In this document: positions 23,927 through 33,830 of the stretch, piece after piece
Numbering within the stretch: position 1 is the first letter of the stretch
Layout of the letters: each line of letters starts with the position of its first letter
Source: Lysobacterales bacterium
GTDB lineage: Bacteria; Pseudomonadota; Gammaproteobacteria; Xanthomonadales; SZUA-36
Assembly (NCBI GenBank): GCA_013001885.1
Contig: JABDLD010000001.1
Span: 1 to 36,521, forward strand
Length of the DNA stretch: 36,521 nucleotides
Direction: 5' to 3'
Notes under the pieces: model-generated
Seen by the model: only the letters and a program-made list of their open reading frames with translations
The model's database searches: none
Told to the model about the DNA's origin: nothing
Position numbers and translations under genes: made by a program

Positions 23927-24921
23927 CGCGTCAGGTTGATCAGGCCGTCGATCTCGGTCAGCAGGTTTTCCCTGCAAATATCTCCCTGGAGATAAATCCT
24001 CGGTATCTCTGCCGGTGCTTCTGCATCCATGGTCTGGCGAATCAAATCCAGGTCGCCGGGGTTGCGAATATATACTTTGAATATACCCTGGTCTTCGAGG
24101 TGGACGCTGGAATCACCCATCAGCCGATGTCCTTCCTGCAAAAGACTGTGAACATTCCGCAACGATTCACTCAATTGATTCGCCACCTGGTTCTCATGGT
24201 GCGTCTGGTGGCCGACTACGCTGGCCGTGCCGGAGATGAGAAATTGTTGCGAGCCGTTCAGGCGCAGGATGGTGCCGCGGGAAAATAACGGGCTCTTGGG
24301 ACCGTACTGACGCGGATAACGCCAGGCGCTGACCTGGCGCGGATTCTCCACATCCAATCCGGGCAAGGCAGCGGCCAGGAAGTAAACTTGCAGTGCCGGT
24401 TCCTCTGCCGATGATCCAATGGCCGTCGCTGCCGGCAGCGGCGGCCGGTCGCCCGGATCGATCAGCACGGCATCGGCCCGTCCCAGGCAGAACTGGCGGT
24501 AAAGTTCATCGTCTCCGGACCCGCGGTTAATGCCGGGGATGTAGTTCCAGATTTTCAGCGGCCACTGGTGTGGTGACTGTTGCAGGTAAGTCTGCAGGAT
24601 ATCGTAAGCCAAGCGGCTGGATTCGCGCATGTCACCGGTTTCGCGCAGATCAAGGGCAATGTGGCCCATGGTCAGCTGTTCCCCCTGGGAGAATTTCAGT
24701 TTATCCCAACTACCGGTTTTGATCGGCCCGTCACAGCACCACACTTCTTTCATGGCCGGTTCGCCCAGTTGCCGGAGCGCCACGGGTACATGCCGGGAGT
24801 CAATTGATTCCAGCGGTGACCGGCCGAATTCGAACACGGCGAGCACTTCATCCGTTTGCTCCAGCCAGTGCTCGGCGGAGCCTTTCTGGTATGACGCTCG
24901 CAGTGACAGCCGGTGATTCAC
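23923..24921 (-). CDS. Chorismatase-family protein (FkbO/Hyg5/XanB2-like)
   Basis: Likely hydrolyses chorismate, releasing pyruvate and giving a hydroxybenzoate or a dihydroxycyclohexadiene acid, depending on subtype. The 332-residue protein shows the family landmarks: KIWNYIPGINRGSGDDELYRQF (about 123-144), LGRADAVL, PAATAIGS (163-170), VENPRQVSAWRYP...YGPKSPLFSRGT (191-216), and LISGTASVVGHQTHHENQV (228-246). XanB2 enzymes supply 3-hydroxybenzoate for aryl polyene pigments and 4-hydroxybenzoate for ubiquinone. I cannot place the subtype from sequence alone. The start is a GTG with weak AGG upstream; it follows the acetoacetyl-CoA synthetase gene by 12 nt. Confidence 0.8.
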   Translation of the reverse strand: MNHRLSLRASYQKGSAEHWLEQTDEVLAVFEFGRSPLESIDSRHVPVALRQLGEPAMKEVWCCDGPIKTGSWDKLKFSQGEQLTMGHIALDLRETGDMRESSRLAYDILQTYLQQSPHQWPLKIWNYIPGINRGSGDDELYRQFCLGRADAVLIDPGDRPPLPAATAIGSSAEEPALQVYFLAAALPGLDVENPRQVSAWRYPRQYGPKSPLFSRGTILRLNGSQQFLISGTASVVGHQTHHENQVANQLSESLRNVHSLLQEGHRLMGDSSVHLEDQGIFKVYIRNPGDLDLIRQTMDAEAPAEIPRIYLQGDICRENLLTEIDGLINLTR

Positions 24922-24933
24922 GATGGCGCCCGC

Positions 24934-26883
<1,950 letters not shown>

Positions 26884-26887
26884 CGGT

Positions 26888-27826
26888 TCAACCCAGCAGG
26901 CTTTCCAGCTCGGGTATCACGCTGAACAGGTCTCCGGCCAGGCCGATGTCGGAAATTTCAAAAATGGGCGCCTCGGTGTCTTTGTTGACGGCCACGATGG
27001 TGCCCGCATCCTTGATGCCGGTAACGTGCTGGATGGCACCGGAAATTCCGAACGCGAGGTACAGATCCGGGGAAATGATTTTCCCGGTTTGTCCGACCTG
27101 CATGTCGTTGGGGCAGTAACCGGCATCGACCGCCGCCCGGGACGCGCCGACGCCGGCGCCCAGTTTGTCCGCGAGCGAGTAGATCATTGCGAAATTCTCT
27201 TCGCTGCCCAGCGCCCGACCGCCCGAGACGACCTTGGTCGCACTTTGCAGATCGGGCCTCTCGCCGCCCGCGGTTTCGAGCCCGACATAGCGTGTGTGGC
27301 CGGCGGCGCTGCTGCCGGCGGGGCGTTGTTCGACTTCCGCGCTGCCTGAGGCGCCAGCTGCTTTCCAACTGGCGGTGCGGGCGGTGGCAACGATTTTCAC
27401 GCCTTCCGCCGCTTCGACGTCAATAATGGCGTTACCGGCATAAATCGGACGTTTGAAAGAGGCCGGGCCGTTGACCTCCATGATGTCACTGATTTGATTG
27501 ACACCGGCCAGCGCCGCGATGTGCGGCATCAGGTCCCGACCGAAAGTGGTCGACGGACCCAGGATGAGACTGTAATCGGCAGCGAGGCTGATGACCTCCG
27601 GCGCCCAATTGGCCGCCAGCGGTGCGGCCAGGTGGCCGGCATTTACGGCAATGACCTTACCGACTGAGTCCAGTGCTGCCGCTTCTGCAGCGATTGAGTC
27701 GATGCCGTCGCCCAGAACCGCGATATGGATGTCGCCGCCAATGGCTTGCGCGCAGCTGACGCATTTTGCGGTACTGATGTTCAGCGCTTCGCCGTCGTGT
27801 TCGGCAATAATCAGGATGTTGCTCAT
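26888..27826 (-). CDS. etfA: Electron transfer flavoprotein alpha subunit
   Basis: FAD-carrying subunit of the soluble heterodimer that takes electrons from acyl-CoA and other dehydrogenases. The 312-residue protein has the N-terminal [18 protein letters not shown] domain and the C-terminal FAD domain, including [54 protein letters not shown] and the [20 protein letters not shown] motif. ATGA overlap with etfB couples the two subunits. Confidence 0.97.
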   Translation of the reverse strand: MSNILIIAEHDGEALNISTAKCVSCAQAIGGDIHIAVLGDGIDSIAAEAAALDSVGKVIAVNAGHLAAPLAANWAPEVISLAADYSLILGPSTTFGRDLMPHIAALAGVNQISDIMEVNGPASFKRPIYAGNAIIDVEAAEGVKIVATARTASWKAAGASGSAEVEQRPAGSSAAGHTRYVGLETAGGERPDLQSATKVVSGGRALGSEENFAMIYSLADKLGAGVGASRAAVDAGYCPNDMQVGQTGKIISPDLYLAFGISGAIQHVTGIKDAGTIVAVNKDTEAPIFEISDIGLAGDLFSVIPELESLLG

Positions 27827-28569
27827 ATCAATCCCCTGTTCTTCAGTTCCTGGACCAGCTGGGCCGTGTCTTCAACCATGATGCCTTTCTGGCGTTGCGG
27901 CGGCGGAGCGAAATGATGGATTTTCAGGTTGCCGTCCACGCTGACGCCAAGATCGCCAAGCGAGATCACATCCAGCGGTTTGCGCTTGGCTTTCATGATA
28001 TCGGGTAACTTGACGAAGCGCGGCTCATTCATGCGCAAATCTACCGTGACGACCGCAGGTAGATCGACTTCGATCGTTTCCAGGCCGGCGTCGACCTCGC
28101 GGGTAATGGTGGCGGTGTCGCCGTTCAAAACCATTTTCGAAGCAAAGGTCGCTTGCGGCCGATCCCACAGGGCGGCCAGCATCTGTCCCGTCTGGCTGTT
28201 GTCGCCGTCGATGGCCTGCTTGCCGAGAATCACCAGCCCGGGCTGTTCGCGTTCGATAATTTTCAACAGTGCACGCGCCACGCTCAATGGCTGCAGCGAT
28301 TCACTGGTCTGAATCTGGATGGCCCGGTCCGCGCCCATGGCCAGGCCGGTCCGCAATTGCTGCTGACATTCGTCGCCGCCGGCCGAAACCACGATGACTT
28401 CTTCGGCGTTGCCGGCCTCCTTGATGCGCAGCGCTTCCTCCAGCGCAATTTCGTCAAACGGATTGACGCTCATCTTGACGCCGTCGGTGTCTACTCCGCT
28501 GCCGTCGTTCAATACGCGAACCCGGACGTTGTAGTCCACCACGCGCTTAATGCCAACCAGTATTTTCAT
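27823..28569 (-). CDS. etfB: Electron transfer flavoprotein beta subunit
   Basis: AMP-binding partner of EtfA. The 248-residue protein begins MKILVGIKRVVDYN, has VKMSVNPFDEIALEEALRIKE near residue 34, LVILGKQAIDGDNSQTGQM, and LPAVVTVDLRMNEPR, all conserved. I chose the ATG at 28569 with GGAAAG upstream; an in-frame GTG six codons earlier is also open but overlaps the ribosome-binding site. The partner genes are ETF-QO 26 nt upstream and etfA downstream. Confidence 0.97.
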   Translation of the reverse strand: MKILVGIKRVVDYNVRVRVLNDGSGVDTDGVKMSVNPFDEIALEEALRIKEAGNAEEVIVVSAGGDECQQQLRTGLAMGADRAIQIQTSESLQPLSVARALLKIIEREQPGLVILGKQAIDGDNSQTGQMLAALWDRPQATFASKMVLNGDTATITREVDAGLETIEVDLPAVVTVDLRMNEPRFVKLPDIMKAKRKPLDVISLGDLGVSVDGNLKIHHFAPPPQRQKGIMVEDTAQLVQELKNRGLI

Positions 28570-28595
28570 CGGCTTTCCTTTCTCCACTTTCAGTT

Positions 28596-30194
28596 TTACA
28601 TGTTTTGGTAATTGGGCCCGCTGCCGCCCTCGGGCGTGACCCAGTTGATAATCTGGTACGGATCCTTGATGTCGCAGGTCTTGCAGTGCACACAGTTGGC
28701 CGCGTTGATCTGCAATTCCTTGCCGCCGTTCACATCAATCATTTCGTAAACCTGGGCGGGGCAGAATCGCGTGCAGGGATTGTTGTACTCTTCAACGCAA
28801 CGTGTGCTGCAGATATCGGGCTCGAGGATCTGCAGGTGAATGGGCTGATCCTCATCGTGCTCCGTGGCGGCGAAATAAACCGACGCGAGCCGGTCACGGG
28901 GCGGCAGATCACGGCTGACCCATTTCCGGTCAGGCGGGGTATAACCATCCAGCTTTTTCAGCGCCGTGTCATCTGCATGAACAGAAAGCGTCGTCGGCAG
29001 CTTGCCGGCGGTCACGGTTTCGATCGCGGCCCGCAAAAATCCGCGCCAGAAACCCTTGTAAAACGCCGGGCGAATGTTGCGCACCTTGTACAGTTCCCGG
29101 ACCACTTCGGAGTCGCGCAGTTTCCGGTCGAACCCGGCGGCAGCCGAAGTCTCCGCAATGTGATCGGCGGCGAGTATGCCGCAGCGCATGGCCTGGTGCG
29201 TGCCCTTGATCTTGGGCACGTTCAGCGTTCCGGCAGAATCCCCGATGATCAACGCGCCCGGCATCTCGGTTTTCGGCAGCGACTGGTAACCGCCTTCAGT
29301 GATTGCGCGCGCGCCGGAGGAAACGATCTCTCCGCCCTCGAGCATGTCGCGGACCATCGGGTGGTTCTTCATCTGCTGAAAAGCCTCGAAAGGCATGAAT
29401 TCGGGATCCTGGTAATCGAGTCCGCAAACGAAACCGATGGCGATGCGGTCCTTGTCCAGGTGGTAAATGAAGCTGCCGCCGTAAGTGCGGGAATCGAGCG
29501 GCCACCCCGTTGTGTGCTGAACCAGGCCGGGTATGGATTTTCCGGGCGGGACACGCCACAGCTCCTTCATTCCGATGCCGTAGGTCTGGGGGTCGGAGTC
29601 CCGGTCGAGCTCATATTTTTTGATCAGCTGCTTGCTGAGATGACCCCTGACGCCTTCGCTCAGAATGGTAATCGGCGCGTGAATCTCTATGCCCTGCATG
29701 AAGGTGTCTTTAGGCTGGCCGTCACGGCCTACGCCCATGTCGCCAATAATCACGCCGCCAACCGAACCGTCATCTTTGAAGCGGATCTCCGACGCGGCGT
29801 AACCGGGAAAGATATCGACTTCCAGGGCTTCGGCCTGGTTTGCCATCCAGGCGCACATTGCGCCCAGTGAAACGATGAAGTTGCCGTGGTTTTTCTGCTG
29901 CGGCGGAGTGGGTAGCCGGCGCCGGCCCTGCTGGCTCAGCAGCCAGATCTCGTCGCGCTCGACCGGTATGCAAATCGGGGGCGGGTTGTCCCGCCAGCCG
30001 GGCAGTAGTTCATCCAGCGGTTGCGGCTCTATGACGGCGCCAGAGAGAATGTGGGCGCCGATTTCCGAACTCTTTTCAATCACGGCAACCGTCAGGTCGG
30101 GTTTCTTTTGTTTCAGCCGAATGGCGCAGGACAAACCTGCCGGTCCGGCACCGACGATGATGACGTCGTATTCCATGATTTCGCGTTCGGTCAT
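28596..30194 (-). CDS. Electron transfer flavoprotein-ubiquinone oxidoreductase
   Basis: Membrane-associated iron-sulfur flavoprotein that passes electrons from reduced ETF to ubiquinone. With the ATG at 30194 it has 532 residues. The N-terminus is an FAD fold (YDVIIVGAGPAGLSCAIRLKQ), the middle holds the quinone-binding region (GDSAGTLNVPKIKGTHQAM), and the C-terminus binds one 4Fe-4S cluster (NCVHCKTCDIKDP plus the earlier TRFCPAQVYE). GGAG lies seven bases before the start; a longer open frame upstream lacks such a site. It heads the operon with etfB, etfA, acetoacetyl-CoA synthetase and the chorismatase. Confidence 0.95.
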   Translation of the reverse strand: MTEREIMEYDVIIVGAGPAGLSCAIRLKQKKPDLTVAVIEKSSEIGAHILSGAVIEPQPLDELLPGWRDNPPPICIPVERDEIWLLSQQGRRRLPTPPQQKNHGNFIVSLGAMCAWMANQAEALEVDIFPGYAASEIRFKDDGSVGGVIIGDMGVGRDGQPKDTFMQGIEIHAPITILSEGVRGHLSKQLIKKYELDRDSDPQTYGIGMKELWRVPPGKSIPGLVQHTTGWPLDSRTYGGSFIYHLDKDRIAIGFVCGLDYQDPEFMPFEAFQQMKNHPMVRDMLEGGEIVSSGARAITEGGYQSLPKTEMPGALIIGDSAGTLNVPKIKGTHQAMRCGILAADHIAETSAAAGFDRKLRDSEVVRELYKVRNIRPAFYKGFWRGFLRAAIETVTAGKLPTTLSVHADDTALKKLDGYTPPDRKWVSRDLPPRDRLASVYFAATEHDEDQPIHLQILEPDICSTRCVEEYNNPCTRFCPAQVYEMIDVNGGKELQINAANCVHCKTCDIKDPYQIINWVTPEGGSGPNYQNM

Positions 30195-30234
30195 TAGCTC
30201 GCTCCGCCACGCTGGCTTAAACCCAAAACATAGC

Positions 30235-30240
30235 ATTATA
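30235..30240 (-). promoter_or_regulatory. -10 element of the ETF-QO operon
   Basis: A perfect TATAAT on the minus strand lies about 41 bp before the ETF-QO ATG. No close match to a -35 hexamer is seen at 16-18 bp; the best is TACATC. The promoter may need an activator. Confidence 0.5.
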
Positions 30241-30351
30241 GTCGTTTGCCGGCACTTGATGTATGGCATTTGAGTCCAATATTTTGTCCCGTTGCAGGCA
30301 CTCGAATGCGAAGTTGACGATGAAAGTTGTGAAATGATCTAGAATTGCGTT

Positions 30352-30636
30352 ATGGGCAGGATTGCACCGACAAAAATTTTTTTGCTGGCACTGATGCTGG
30401 CGGTCAGCCACGTGGCTCTGGTCAGCCACGTGACAGCCCATTTTTCACCCGACCTGGAACTCTGTGAGCTGTGTGTCAGCCAGGCCCAGTTCCAGGCCGC
30501 CATTCCGGCCGCGGACCACGTCTGTCCGGTTCAGTCCGCGCTTGAAGGCCAGCCGGATCATGCACCCCGGGACGGCATCGCTGACCGGGTCCCCAAAGCG
30601 CACCGCCAGAGAGCCCCGCCCTTATCCTCCGCCTAG
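30352..30636 (+). CDS. Small membrane-anchored or secreted protein with CELC motif
   Basis: A 94-residue product with a hydrophobic N-terminal segment (residues 8-28, FLLALMLAVSHVALVSHV) and a polar remainder carrying CELC (39-42), a third cysteine near residue 59, and several histidines. The arrangement resembles DUF2946-type small proteins found beside metal genes, but I am not certain of the family. It precedes the metal porin by 73 nt, so it may be part of that operon. No ribosome-binding site is visible before the ATG and the nearest -10 candidate would make the message nearly leaderless, which lowers certainty about the start. Confidence 0.55.
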   Translation: MGRIAPTKIFLLALMLAVSHVALVSHVTAHFSPDLELCELCVSQAQFQAAIPAADHVCPVQSALEGQPDHAPRDGIADRVPKAHRQRAPPLSSA

Positions 30637-30709
30637 TTTCGAACACCGCAAGATCCCGGAAACGGTCTATCCAATCCGGGCCAATGTTTGATTTCGACGG
30701 AGACGATCA

Positions 30710-32083
30710 ATGAAAATTCGATGGCAGCACCTGCTTTGCACAGGTGTGTTGTTGTTAAGCAACCCGCTGTGGGCCCAGCAGGAAGGAAAAAGCGAACTGG
30801 ATGCTTTGCGTGAAGAGATAAGGCAGATGCGCAGTGATTACGAGGCGCGCATTGCGGGTCTCGAGGCCCGGCTTGACGCAGCGGAAACAAGAGAGAATAC
30901 GGCCGTGGTGGCGAGTTCGCCGGCGAAAAATGCCTATGAAACCCTGCCCGAACCATCGGCCGGAACGGTCTCGCTGGGGCGTGACAGTTCATTCAACCCA
31001 GCAATTGGCGTGACCTTTCAGGGCCAGGCGTGGTCCTACAGCAACGACCCTGAAGATTATGCCATTCCCGGTTTTCCACTGGGCGGTGAAGCCGGGCCCG
31101 CACCCGAGGGGCTGTCCCTGGCCGAGACCGAAATTACGATGTCCGCCAACGTCGATGACAAGTTCACGGCAATGCTGAATTTGCCGATCGTAATCGAAGA
31201 CGGCGAAACCGTGGTGGAACTGGAGGAAGCATGGGTCGAGACGCTGGCGTTGCCCGCAAACCTGTCGCTGCGCATGGGCCGCTTTTACTCCGGCATCGGC
31301 TACCTGAACGACAGGCATTTTCACTCTTGGGACTTTGCCGACCAGCCCCTGGTGTACCAGGCATTCCTCGGTAACCAGTACACGGACGACGGCTTGCGGC
31401 TGAGCTGGCTGGCGCCTACTGATTTTTACCTCGAGTTTGCCGGCGAGGTCTTTCGCGGCGACCGCTATCCTGCGGGCGGAGCGGCCAACTCGGGGGTGGG
31501 AAGCACCATGCTGGGCGTCAAGACCGGGGGTGATATCGGTTTAAGCAACAGCTGGATGCTCGGTTTTTCATGGCTTCGGGCGGATGCGGATGAACGTGAA
31601 TCGGGTGCTGAAGACGATCCCCTTCTGTTCACCGGCGATACCGATCTGTTCGTTGCCGACTTTATCTGGAAATGGGCGCCCAACGGTAATTCCCGGCAGA
31701 AAAACTTCAAGTTCCAGGCTGAATACATGTGGCGTGACGAAACAGGCGTTTACGAGCTGCCGGACGGTTTCCGGGGTCCATGGGACTACGATCAACGCGG
31801 CTGGTATGCGCAGGCGGTTTATCAGCCGGTGCCGCGCTGGCGCGTTGGCGCACGTTACGACCGGCTGTCCGGAGCTGTTCCCGCTGCAGACTGGCAGGGC
31901 AGTTCACTGTATCCATTGGGCGATGACCCAACGCGTTACAGCCTGATGGTGGATTGGTCCAACAGCGAATTCAGCCGCCTGCGATTACAGTACAACTATG
32001 ATGACGCTACTGGACTTTCGGATAACCAGTTCGGTTTGCAATATATCTTCAGCATTGGCGCCCACGGCGCCCACAGCTTCTGA
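30710..32083 (+). CDS. Outer-membrane beta-barrel protein of the metal-uptake operon
   Basis: A 457-residue protein with a signal peptide ending at PLWAQ, a coiled-coil segment (about 28-65, SELDALREEIRQMRSDYEARI), and a beta barrel from about residue 90 made of alternating strands, closing with a C-terminal phenylalanine (GAHSF). It looks like the porin-type barrels found beside zinc ABC genes. The gene has GGAG seven bases before the ATG and lies 15 nt before the metal-binding protein gene. The substrate is inferred from context, and the short N-terminal coiled coil might attach it to the cell wall or make trimers. Confidence 0.8.
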   Translation: MKIRWQHLLCTGVLLLSNPLWAQQEGKSELDALREEIRQMRSDYEARIAGLEARLDAAETRENTAVVASSPAKNAYETLPEPSAGTVSLGRDSSFNPAIGVTFQGQAWSYSNDPEDYAIPGFPLGGEAGPAPEGLSLAETEITMSANVDDKFTAMLNLPIVIEDGETVVELEEAWVETLALPANLSLRMGRFYSGIGYLNDRHFHSWDFADQPLVYQAFLGNQYTDDGLRLSWLAPTDFYLEFAGEVFRGDRYPAGGAANSGVGSTMLGVKTGGDIGLSNSWMLGFSWLRADADERESGAEDDPLLFTGDTDLFVADFIWKWAPNGNSRQKNFKFQAEYMWRDETGVYELPDGFRGPWDYDQRGWYAQAVYQPVPRWRVGARYDRLSGAVPAADWQGSSLYPLGDDPTRYSLMVDWSNSEFSRLRLQYNYDDATGLSDNQFGLQYIFSIGAHGAHSF

Positions 32084-32098
32084 TCGGGGGCCGAAAAG

Positions 32099-33022
32099 AT
32101 GAAAAACAGAATAATGTTGATAACGCTGCTGACCCTATTCGGACTGCCCGCGACGACCCATGCCAGCCTTAATGTCTTTGCCTGCGAGCCCGAGTGGTCC
32201 GCCTTGGCCGAGGAGATTGGCGGCAAGCTTGTTGAGGTGACCAGCGCGACCCACGCATTACAGGATCCGCACTATGTCGAGGCCCGGCCCAGCCTGATCT
32301 CCAGGGTGCGCAAAGCCGACCTCGTGATTTGCAGCGGTGCCCAGCTGGAGATCGGTTGGCTGCCCATGCTGCTCAGCAAGGCCAACAACCGCGATGTTCT
32401 GCCCGGTCAGGCCGGCTTCCTGGAAGCCAGCAGTTTTGTGCCCCGTCTTGATGTGCCGCAAAGTGTGGACCGCGCACAGGGTGACATGCATCCCCAGGGG
32501 AATCCCCATGTCCAGATGAATCCGCACAATATTGCGCTGGTGGCGCGTGCGTTGGGCGCCCGCATGGCGTTGCTCGATGCGGCTAATTCAGCCGTCTACG
32601 CAAAAGGCACAGACGAGTTCCTGCTGCGCTGGCAGTCGGCCATTGTCGATTGGGAAAAGCGGGCCAAACCGCTGGCGGGCAAGCGTGTTGTCTGTCATCA
32701 CAAATCCTGGGTGTACCTGGAGGACTGGCTGCAGCTGCAGGAAGTGGCAACCCTGGAACCCGTTCCCGGAATTCCGCCGACTGCTTCTCACCTGTCGTCG
32801 CTTCTGTCCGAGTTGGGCACCGACGGCAGCGGAGCCGATGTCATCATCCGGTCGCCGTTTCAGAGCGCAAAGGCCTCTGACTGGCTGCAGGAACAGACCG
32901 GAATACCCGCCGTGATGCTGCCGTTGACCGTTGGCGGAACGGATGGCGCAAGCGACCTCTTCGGCCTGTTTGACGATGTGCTGAATCGGCTGCTGGCGCT
33001 AACCGGGGGCGCGGGCGGGTGA
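32099..33022 (+). CDS. Metal ABC transporter substrate-binding protein (ZnuA-like)
   Basis: Periplasmic binding protein of cluster A-I that captures zinc or manganese and hands it to the permease. The 307-residue protein has a signal peptide (to about THA, residue 22), a first lobe with H58 in LQDPHYVEARPS, H137 in GNPHVQMNP, a linking helix, and a second lobe with H200/H201 in VVCHHKSW; these are the expected ligand histidines. The His-rich loop that many ZnuA proteins carry is missing; only DMHPQGN stands in its place. The stop overlaps the permease start as GTGA. Confidence 0.9.
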   Translation: MKNRIMLITLLTLFGLPATTHASLNVFACEPEWSALAEEIGGKLVEVTSATHALQDPHYVEARPSLISRVRKADLVICSGAQLEIGWLPMLLSKANNRDVLPGQAGFLEASSFVPRLDVPQSVDRAQGDMHPQGNPHVQMNPHNIALVARALGARMALLDAANSAVYAKGTDEFLLRWQSAIVDWEKRAKPLAGKRVVCHHKSWVYLEDWLQLQEVATLEPVPGIPPTASHLSSLLSELGTDGSGADVIIRSPFQSAKASDWLQEQTGIPAVMLPLTVGGTDGASDLFGLFDDVLNRLLALTGGAGG

Positions 33023-33795
33023 GTTGGGACCTGCTCGACTGGACGATCATCGGGCCGGCTCTGGTCGCCGGGCTGCTGGTGCTCAGCACGCATGTTCCCC
33101 TTGGTCAGGTCGTGCTCAGACGGGGCATCATATTCATCGACCTTGCGGTGGCCCAGGTCGCGGCGCTTGGGGTGATCGCGGCAGGTTCGATGGGCCTGGA
33201 AGACAATATGTATGCCGTGCAGGTTTCGGCCGTTGGCGCCGCGCTGCTGGCCGCCGCGGGGCTGAACTGGACGGAAAAATACTGGCCGGACATTCAGGAA
33301 GCCCTGATTGGCACTCTGTTTGTGCTGGCCGCCACCGGCAGCATCATTTTGCTGGCTGAAAATCCGCACGGCGGTGAATACCTGAAGGACATCCTGGTGG
33401 GCCAGATACTGTGGACCACCTGGCATATGCTGATTCCCATTGCAGCGCTCTATGTCCTGTTATTGGCGGTCTGGTATATCGGCCGGGCTCGTATTGGGCC
33501 GGCCGGGTTTTACGTCACTTTTGCGTTTGCAATCACGGCCGCAGTGCAGATCGTCGGCGTTTACCTGGTTTTCGCCAGCCTGATTCTGCCGGCGCTCGCG
33601 ACCCGCCGGATGCAGGGTGCGGCGCGCTTGACGGCCGGTTACGTGGTTGGAGGACTCTCCTACCTGGCAGGCATCACGGTTTCAGCGCTGCTGGACCTGC
33701 CCACCGGCGCGGTGATCGTATGGACCATGGCTGTCTTCTCTGTGATCGCCGGCTATCTCGTAAGCGGTCGGGCAGCGGATTTGCGGCGGAGCTGA
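33019..33795 (+). CDS. Metal ABC transporter permease (ZnuB-like)
   Basis: A 258-residue hydrophobic protein of the ABC-3 family with about eight membrane segments, beginning with the family start LVLSTHVPLGQVVLRRGIIFIDLAVAQVAALG and containing QIVGVYLVFASLILPALATRRM, which includes the ATPase-contacting region. It starts at GTG inside the end of the binding-protein gene. The ATPase gene normally beside it is absent: the next gene is on the other strand 35 nt away, so a ZnuC must be encoded elsewhere or the transporter is atypical. Confidence 0.9.
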   Translation: MSWDLLDWTIIGPALVAGLLVLSTHVPLGQVVLRRGIIFIDLAVAQVAALGVIAAGSMGLEDNMYAVQVSAVGAALLAAAGLNWTEKYWPDIQEALIGTLFVLAATGSIILLAENPHGGEYLKDILVGQILWTTWHMLIPIAALYVLLLAVWYIGRARIGPAGFYVTFAFAITAAVQIVGVYLVFASLILPALATRRMQGAARLTAGYVVGGLSYLAGITVSALLDLPTGAVIVWTMAVFSVIAGYLVSGRAADLRRS

Positions 33796-33830
33796 CAGTG
33801 GTCCGGGGGCGGCGAGAGTTCCTGGGAACA

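Noticed and set aside
28605-29870. Plus-strand 421-codon frame
   Set aside because: It is an antisense shadow of the ETF-QO gene, produced by its GC-rich codon use.
30300-30352. Possible Zur box upstream of the metal operon
   Set aside because: TGAAATGATCTAGAATTGC contains a small palindrome, but it does not match the Zur consensus well enough to call.
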